A DNA stretch of 27,736 nucleotides from SIAJ01 sp036266155 (GTDB taxonomy: Bacteria; Planctomycetota; Planctomycetia; Gemmatales; Gemmataceae), in assembly GCA_036266155.1 (NCBI GenBank), contig DATANR010000247.1, positions 1 through 27,736 on the forward strand, written 5' to 3'. The notes beneath the pieces are model-generated. The model was not told the origin of the DNA. It ran no database searches and worked only from the letters and a program-made list of their open reading frames with translations. Shown piece by piece: positions 23,134 to 27,736 of this stretch; position 1 is the first letter of the stretch, and each line of letters starts with the position of its first letter. The position numbers and the translations under genes were made by a program.

Positions 23134-23440
23134 GCGAGTCGACTAGCTTTGAGCGGCTGAAGGAGGGTCGGAAAGGGCAAAACATTCATCCGACTCTTCG
23201 ATGCTCTGAATATAGGCTGATTCTTGGTCGGCGGCCGCTTCGAAATCGTTTGAACATGTGGACGGAACGGACCGCGAGGGCTGAAATCCGCGCTAGGCTC
23301 GGTAACCGGGCGATAACTTAAGGGGCCGGTCGCCCAAACGCTGGATTTGACGATGGAGAATCGCGCACGATGATATAGCTCAAATCGGTGGCATACATTC
23401 AACTGGTCCCATTTGCGACCCGCGGCGCTACCAAGGATCA
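23134..23440. other. Divergent intergenic region between the RHS gene and mch
   Basis: These 307 bases must hold promoters for both flanking genes. The RHS-proximal part around 23180-23230 is relatively AT-rich. No gene is visible. A possible mch promoter lies at 23347-23376, and AAGGA at 23433-23437 precedes the mch start. Confidence 0.45.
23347..23376 (+). promoter_or_regulatory. Possible promoter for mch
   Basis: TTGACG (23347-23352) is one base from the sigma-70 -35 consensus. It is followed after 18 bases by TGATAT (23371-23376), a poor -10 match; TATAGC, overlapping it, is an alternative with a longer spacer. Planctomycete promoter rules are not well known, so this is tentative. Confidence 0.25.
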
Positions 23441-24373
23441 ATGATGACGCTAAACGAATCCGCGATGATTCTGGCCGACGAACTGATCGCCCAGGCCGAG
23501 TCATGGCGATGCTCTGTCTCCACGGTCGGCGGTGCGCGCGTCATCGATTGCGGCGGGGCAGTCGTCGGCGGACTGCAGGCTGGCCTTCAGATGGCGCGCA
23601 TTTGCACGGCCGGGCTGGCCGATGTTTCCCTGCAGTTTGGCTCGGATGGCCCGATGATTCAGCTGGCGTCCGACGATCCGATTCCGGCGTGCCTGGCGTC
23701 GCAATACGCCGGCTGGCAAATCAAGGGTGAAAAATTCTTCGCCATGGGTTCCGGCCCCATGCGCGCGGCCGCGGGTCGTGAAGCGATCTTTGAACACATA
23801 CCCGGCAAGGAACAACCGCCGTGTGCTGTTGGAGTGCTCGAATCACGCAAGCATCCAACTGAAGAAGTTGTCGCCTACCTCGTCAGCCACCTGCCGGCGA
23901 CGGTTGAAAGAATCACGCTGCTCGTCGCCCCCGCATCGAGCATTGCGGGCACGATCCAGGTCGTGGCACGCAGCCTGGAAACGGCACTGCACAAGCTCCA
24001 CGAGCTGAAATTCAACCTGCGCCAGGTGGTCTCCGGCTTCGGCGTGGCCCCATTGCCACCGGTTGCCGCGGACGAGGGCAAAGCGATCGGTTGGACGAAC
24101 GACGCCATCCTATATGGCGGCCGGGTCGTTCTCTGGGTGCGGGCCGATGACGAAATCTTGGACCAGGTCGGCCCCAAAGTGCCGTCGAGCGCTTCGCCCG
24201 ACCACGGGGCGCCGTTCGCCGACATCTTCCAACGCTATGGCGGTGACTTCTACAAGATCGATCCAATGCTCTTCTCGCCGGCAGCGGTCGAGTTCCGCAA
24301 CCTGAAGACCGGGCGGGTACACGCTTTCGGGCGAATTGAACCCGACCTGTTGCGGCGGTCGTTTGGCCGCTAA
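23441..24373 (+). CDS. mch: Methenyltetrahydromethanopterin cyclohydrolase
   Basis: This 310-residue cytoplasmic enzyme interconverts methenyl- and formyl-tetrahydromethanopterin, a step of the H4MPT-linked one-carbon pathway used by methylotrophs, methanogens and planctomycetes for formaldehyde oxidation. It is recognisable by the C-terminal signature GPKVPSSASPDHGAPFADIF (from residue 244) and RYGGDFYKIDPMLFSPAAV, and by the N-terminal VIDCGGAVVGGLQAG. Length is typical. Two adjacent ATGs (23441 and 23444) follow AAGGA at 23433-23437; the second has the better spacing. No other H4MPT-pathway gene lies in this window. The next gene downstream is a parvulin-like protein 50 bases away, possibly co-transcribed. 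Confidence 0.93.
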   Translation: MMTLNESAMILADELIAQAESWRCSVSTVGGARVIDCGGAVVGGLQAGLQMARICTAGLADVSLQFGSDGPMIQLASDDPIPACLASQYAGWQIKGEKFFAMGSGPMRAAAGREAIFEHIPGKEQPPCAVGVLESRKHPTEEVVAYLVSHLPATVERITLLVAPASSIAGTIQVVARSLETALHKLHELKFNLRQVVSGFGVAPLPPVAADEGKAIGWTNDAILYGGRVVLWVRADDEILDQVGPKVPSSASPDHGAPFADIFQRYGGDFYKIDPMLFSPAAVEFRNLKTGRVHAFGRIEPDLLRRSFGR

Positions 24374-24423
24374 GATCATCAAAAATCCATCCGCACACCC
24401 TTCTTGCGTAGAGAGACTCGTTT

Positions 24424-25218
24424 ATGCCCGACATGATTCGACCGGCGGTTACGCACGCTACGGAAACTCTTTCCCTGGGGGACTTTCTGGCGGCGATGAA
24501 GCGCTCGCGTCGCTTGCGGCCCATGCTGCTCGATGCCTTTGTGGAGAACTACCTGGTCAACCGTGCACGCCGGGCCGGCCTGTCGGTGAACGATCAGGAA
24601 TTGCAGCAGGCAGCCGACAATTTCCGGCTCAAGAACGGCATGGCCAGCACCGACCAGACCACGCAGTGGTTCCAACGTGAAGCGATCACGTCAGACGATT
24701 TCGCCGCCGGCCTGGAGCGCGACCTGCTTGTCGAAAAGCTCCGCCGGGCCATCGCCGACCCGCGTTTGCAGGAAGTGTTCAACCAGAACACGGCCCGCTT
24801 CGCGCGCGTCCGGCTCAAGCGCCTTCTGGTCGCGACCGAGGCCGAAGCCCGCCAGGCAATCGACGCGATTGCCAACAACTCGAGCACGTTTGAAGATCAG
24901 GTCCGCCAGCGATCGCTCGACTTGGTGACCAAGAACGTCGGCGGCGAAGCCGGCATCGTCCGCCGGGTCGATCTGGCTCAGCCGCTCGGCGACGCTATCT
25001 TCGCCACGGAGGCTGGCAACCTGGTCGGGCCGGTGCAGGCTGGCCAGGGGTTCCTCGTTTTCCGTGTCGAAGAGTTCTTGCCCGCGGAACTGGATGAAGG
25101 CATTCGCAACGGCCTGCGCAAAGAAATCTTCGACGCCTGGCTGCGGCAAGAGTTGAGCCGCTCGCCGATTCAGTTCCCGCTGCTGGAGGCGCTCAACGCG
25201 GGCCAGCGGCCGGCATAA
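24424..25218 (+). CDS. Parvulin-like (PpiC/SurA type) peptidyl-prolyl isomerase without signal peptide
   Basis: This 264-residue protein has an N-terminal SurA-like helical region (about residues 15-110: LGDFLAAMKRSRRLRPMLLD, ELQQAADNFRLKN) and a PpiC-like domain (about 125-225). The latter shows FARVRLKRLLV, GGEAGIVRRVDLAQPLGDAI and LVGPVQAGQGFLVFRVEEF. Unlike SurA or PrsA it has no signal peptide or membrane anchor, so it should act in the cytoplasm. It resembles parvulin-type proteins encoded near NHLP/Nif11-type peptide or type I secretion clusters, but no precursor peptide or transporter is present here. It follows mch by 50 bases. A hairpin after the stop may end the transcript. Fold assignment is fair; function is inferred. 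Confidence 0.7.
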   Translation: MPDMIRPAVTHATETLSLGDFLAAMKRSRRLRPMLLDAFVENYLVNRARRAGLSVNDQELQQAADNFRLKNGMASTDQTTQWFQREAITSDDFAAGLERDLLVEKLRRAIADPRLQEVFNQNTARFARVRLKRLLVATEAEARQAIDAIANNSSTFEDQVRQRSLDLVTKNVGGEAGIVRRVDLAQPLGDAIFATEAGNLVGPVQAGQGFLVFRVEEFLPAELDEGIRNGLRKEIFDAWLRQELSRSPIQFPLLEALNAGQRPA

Positions 25219-25231
25219 TCTGGTGCCTTGG

Positions 25232-25261
25232 GTCGCGACGCACTTTCGGGTGCGCCGCGAC
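25232..25261 (+). terminator. Hairpin after the parvulin-like gene
   Basis: GTCGCG (25232-25237) pairs with CGCGAC (25256-25261), and CGCAC (25239-25243) pairs with GTGCG (25250-25254), with one A-C mismatch between and a 6-nt loop. It lies 13 bases after the stop. No T run follows, so it may be a terminator without a U tract or a stabilising hairpin before the next gene. Confidence 0.4.
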
Positions 25262-25301
25262 TGATAATCACCGGTGAAGTCGCTCCGGGAGCAATCCTCA
25301 A

Positions 25302-25820
25302 ATGTGGTGGGCCGTCTCAATATGCGGCGGGCTCGTACTCATCATCGGGCTACTCTTCGTCTGGGGCCTCCTTCATCTTCGTCAGAGCCGGCGTAAGGCT
25401 GAAGCTGAGATTCGACTCATCGAACTCGTCGACATTGAACCGCTCGCTCGGGAATGCGTTGACGTGTTTCGCCGCAAGCTCGGCATCAATCTCGATTTGA
25501 ACGACTGCGAAGACACGGCACAAAAGCTCGATGATGCATTTCAGGATCGTAAAAAACTAAAAGATACGTTCGCACGCGCCGACTTCTATTGGTATTTCGT
25601 CAAGCCCGTCGGCGCCTGTCTGGGCGAATTGCTGCGCCGCCACGCCAAACATCAATGGCGCAAACAGACCGACGCGGCCCCGTTCATGGAAGTCGCATTA
25701 AGAGACGGCACGTCGGAAGTGTACCCGTTTGAGAAGGTAATCAAGCACATCACCGTCGGCGAACCGGGCGATTTAGTGGCGTACATGGAATTCGCGAAAT
25801 CAATTAATCAGACAGTGTAG
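25302..25820 (+). CDS. Membrane-anchored hypothetical protein
   Basis: This 172-residue protein has a single N-terminal transmembrane helix (about residues 3-25, AVSICGGLVLIIGLLFVWGLL) followed by RQSRRK, which predicts a cytoplasmic C-terminal domain by the positive-inside rule. The soluble part is mixed alpha/beta with a notable block FYWYFVKPVGACLGELLRRH and EVYPFEKVIKHITVGEPGDL. I do not recognise a family or catalytic motif. GGGAG lies about 11 bases before the ATG. Codon usage is less GC-biased near the 3' end than in neighbouring genes. It is convergent with the glycosyltransferase gene across 44 bases. Confidence 0.65.
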   Translation: MWWAVSICGGLVLIIGLLFVWGLLHLRQSRRKAEAEIRLIELVDIEPLARECVDVFRRKLGINLDLNDCEDTAQKLDDAFQDRKKLKDTFARADFYWYFVKPVGACLGELLRRHAKHQWRKQTDAAPFMEVALRDGTSEVYPFEKVIKHITVGEPGDLVAYMEFAKSINQTV

Positions 25821-25864
25821 AACTGCTAGATTTGAATGTAATCAATTGCGAAAGCACCATGAAT

Positions 25865-26896
25865 TCAAAGCGCCGACGGCACTGCTTTTTGCCGTGTCAT
25901 CAGGGTTGGCACAGCCGATCGCGCTGGCAACACCGGCGCTTCGACCGCTTTCAGTCGACCACCACCCACGACTTGATCGACCATGAACAATGGCCGCCCC
26001 TTGGCCTGATCGAACAGCCGGCCCAGGTATTCGCCTTGAATGCCGATCACGAGCAGTTGGATGCCGCCGAGCATCGTCGTCACCATCATCAGGCTCGTCC
26101 AGCCTTCGACAGCGCCGAGGAATAACCACGAAATCAGCGCGTAGCCAAGCAACGCAAAGGATGCGAGCCCGAAAGCGACGCCCAGGAGACTCGCGATCTT
26201 GAGGGGTCGCGTCGAGAAGCTGGTCACCGCGTCGATCGCCAGCTTGACCAGCATCTTGAGGCCCCACTTCGTCTCGCCGGCAAAGCGCGCGTCGCGATCG
26301 TAAAGCAGCGGCACCTGCCGAAAGCCGAGCCACGAGATCATGCCGCGGACGAACCGCTGACGCTCCGGCATCGACAGAAACAAATCGAGAACGCGCCGCG
26401 ACATGATACGGAAGTCGCCCGTGTCCTGCGGAATGCGCACGTCCGTGAGTCGATTGATGAACCGATAGAACAGTGCCGACGTGAAGAGCTTCCGCCGCGA
26501 CTCACCGGCTCGATGGCGGCGCTGGCCGTACACGACTTCGGCGCCCTGGTCCATCAACTCCATCATCTGCGGCAACAGTTCCGGCGGGTCTTGCAGGTCG
26601 GCGTCGAGGATCAGCACGCGGTACCCCCGACAAGCCGACAGACCGGCTGTGAGCGCGAGCTGCTGACCGTGATTGCGCGACAACTTGATGCAGACAACTT
26701 GCGGATCTTCGGCCGCGAGTTCTTGCATGATGTCCCAGGTCCGATCACGCGAGCCATCGTCGACGAGAACGATTTCATACGCGATGCACAGGGGCGCCAC
26801 CGTCGCGGATACCCGGCGATGATACTCGCGCAGCCCGTCCTCCTCGTTGAAGCACGGCGATACGATCGAGAGGTCGGGCGTATCGAACGAGTTCAT
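25865..26896 (-). CDS. GtrB/DPM-like family 2 glycosyltransferase
   Basis: This 343-residue membrane-bound glycosyltransferase has an N-terminal GT-A domain with SIVSPCFNEEDGL, VLVDDGSRD (DDGS at 46-49) and LDADLQDPPE (98-106, the metal- and nucleotide-sugar-binding Asp residues). PERQRFVRGMISWLGF follows, then two hydrophobic spans (about 230-255 and 265-290) ending in GEYLGRLFDQAKGRPLF. This matches polyprenyl-phosphate glycosyltransferases such as GtrB, ArnC and DPM1, which load a sugar on undecaprenyl phosphate for use on the outer face. AGGA precedes the ATG by 7-8 bases. It lies 30 bases downstream of a multi-pass membrane protein gene that may use the lipid-linked sugar or share the pathway. 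Confidence 0.93.
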   Translation of the reverse strand: MNSFDTPDLSIVSPCFNEEDGLREYHRRVSATVAPLCIAYEIVLVDDGSRDRTWDIMQELAAEDPQVVCIKLSRNHGQQLALTAGLSACRGYRVLILDADLQDPPELLPQMMELMDQGAEVVYGQRRHRAGESRRKLFTSALFYRFINRLTDVRIPQDTGDFRIMSRRVLDLFLSMPERQRFVRGMISWLGFRQVPLLYDRDARFAGETKWGLKMLVKLAIDAVTSFSTRPLKIASLLGVAFGLASFALLGYALISWLFLGAVEGWTSLMMVTTMLGGIQLLVIGIQGEYLGRLFDQAKGRPLFMVDQVVGGGRLKAVEAPVLPARSAVPTLMTRQKAVPSAL

Positions 26897-26926
26897 GGGA
26901 TGTCCTTCCGGGCGAGCGGAGCCGCA

Positions 26927-27736
26927 TCAGCGGCCCGATGCTGTCAAAATCGGGCGGCTTACGCCGCTTCGCTCGCCTTTGCGTCGATAAATCACCGCTT
27001 GTTGGTCCGCGTAGATTCGTTCCCAGCCCGGCTCCTCGCTCAGGCGATGGTTCAGGCCGCAATCGACTTCGATGCAGATCAAGCCCACGTTCGCGCGATC
27101 GAGCGCCTCGCGCCAACCTGGCATGCCGTTGTAGATCGATTGCCACTGCTCGATCCGCTCGCGGCCATAGACCTCGTTGCGATCGTCGATCCACACGAGC
27201 AATCGCGGATCTTGCTTCCAGCCGTGCCAAGTTAAGTAGCCGCCCCAGTTGGCTGAGTGGAATACTCTTTCGCCCTCATGCACTTCAATCAGCTTGTCGA
27301 GCGCCGGCACGGGCACGTTGTCCGGGTGATGGCGGCCGTAGCCGCCGAAGTAGCGGGTCGAGCCGAAGAGCGCGACCACGAAGATAGCTGTCCACATCCA
27401 CGGCGAACGACCGGGAGACATTGTCGTCGGAATCGGCGACGCTTCGGCGAACCAGGCGTTCATGCGCTGCACGATCGGCATGCCGGCCGCGAGGCTCGCC
27501 AGCATCGGCACCGTCGCAAGCACCCAGATCGGGCCGTAGCGCCGTCCGTTGAGAGCGAAGTGCAGCCAGACGATTGCCATGGCGAGCGATACGCAATCGG
27601 GTCGATTCTTGCTCGACGACAGTAAGAGCGGCAGCAGGAGAATCAGCAACTCGAGCCGGAATGCGCCGCGGGCATGGAAGTCCTGCGACAGCCAATCGGC
27701 GTTCAAGTTTTGAATGAACGGGTCGCCCATCAACTT
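26927..27736 (-). CDS. Multi-pass membrane protein, C-terminal part (5' end outside window)
   Basis: The frame is open to the right edge and gives about 270 residues of the C-terminus. Hydrophobic spans include LELLILLLPLLL, SLAMAIVWLHFALNG and WMWTAIFVVALFGS. They are followed by a soluble domain of about 130 residues with NWGGYLTWHGWKQDPRLLVWIDDRNEVYG and a following GWREALDRANVGLICIE. This layout, a membrane region plus a short extracytoplasmic domain with a GGYLxW and DxRxExYG pattern, is common in planctomycete membrane proteins of the GT-C/ArnT-like kind; function is unproven. It is probably co-transcribed with the downstream glycosyltransferase. The last 17 residues or so appear to be encoded by a palindromic repeat sequence. 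Confidence 0.75.
   Translation of the reverse strand, partial: KLMGDPFIQNLNADWLSQDFHARGAFRLELLILLLPLLLSSSKNRPDCVSLAMAIVWLHFALNGRRYGPIWVLATVPMLASLAAGMPIVQRMNAWFAEASPIPTTMSPGRSPWMWTAIFVVALFGSTRYFGGYGRHHPDNVPVPALDKLIEVHEGERVFHSANWGGYLTWHGWKQDPRLLVWIDDRNEVYGRERIEQWQSIYNGMPGWREALDRANVGLICIEVDCGLNHRLSEEPGWERIYADQQAVIYRRKGERSGVSRPILTASGR
26954..26967. repeat. Small palindrome inside the 3' end of the membrane protein gene
   Basis: GCGGC (26954-26958) pairs with GCCGC (26963-26967) around TTAC. On the minus strand it is preceded by AAAGGCGAGCG, a string also present at the outer stem of the terminator at 4898-4943. It lies just before the stop codon of the membrane protein gene. Confidence 0.45.

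Noticed and set aside
21847..23160. Open frame of 437 codons on the plus strand opposite the RHS gene N-terminus
   Set aside because: It is antisense to clearly modular RHS protein sequence and has no motif or ribosome site; it is a GC-rich shadow.
23305..23335. Possible hairpins from ACCGG/CCGGT or GGGCGA/TCGCCC before mch
   Set aside because: The stems are only 5-6 bp with long loops and compete with each other; there is no evidence for a riboswitch or terminator.

Overview
The window reads as a piece of chromosome from a GC-rich planctomycete, most likely a Gemmataceae-type organism. The evidence is a large surface protein with the N-terminal LTPLEERLVPA motif typical of planctomycetes, a secreted DUF1080 protein, paired pre-peptidase C-terminal (PPC) domains, a secreted HEAT/TPR protein, and a methenyl-tetrahydromethanopterin cyclohydrolase (mch), which belongs to the archaeal-type C1 pathway that planctomycetes carry. 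Family names come from recognising sequence motifs; no database search was run.

Layout from left to right: the tail of a gene cut by the window edge; a phosphinothricin-type GNAT acetyltransferase; a 983-residue polytopic membrane protein ending in a patatin phospholipase domain; convergent to it a secreted DUF1080 protein, preceded on the same strand by a secreted HExxH metallopeptidase-like protein. Next comes a minus-strand pair, an AlgI-like MBOAT O-acyltransferase followed by an SGNH-like partner, which probably O-acetylates an exported polymer. Divergent from the pair are dCTP deaminase and a PPC-domain surface protein. Then come glutathione peroxidase and pdxH (minus), a kinase-fold phosphotransferase (plus), a 935-residue HEAT/TPR protein (minus) and a 1906-residue RHS/YD-repeat protein (minus). 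The right end has mch, a parvulin-like protein and a membrane-anchored hypothetical protein on the plus strand, then a GtrB/DPM-like glycosyltransferase and a multi-pass membrane protein (cut by the window edge) on the minus strand.

The genes are mostly monocistronic or in pairs. Three themes are coherent: cell-envelope and polymer modification (MBOAT plus SGNH; the glycosyltransferase plus membrane protein), secreted planctomycete-type proteins, and housekeeping metabolism (dcd, pdxH, mch).

The most unusual feature is the set of non-coding palindromes at gene junctions. Two copies of one roughly 70-nt asymmetric palindromic repeat lie 13 kb apart in opposite orientation. There is also a 24-bp perfect inverted repeat whose arms are themselves foldback, a 30-bp perfect palindrome between convergent genes, a 15-bp inverted repeat inside the MBOAT operon, and a 9-nt tandem repeat. 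I see no CRISPR array, insertion sequence, prophage or RNA gene. The best candidate for something undescribed is the AT-richer 102-residue C-terminal tip of the RHS protein, which looks like an exchangeable effector module but has no visible immunity gene beside it.
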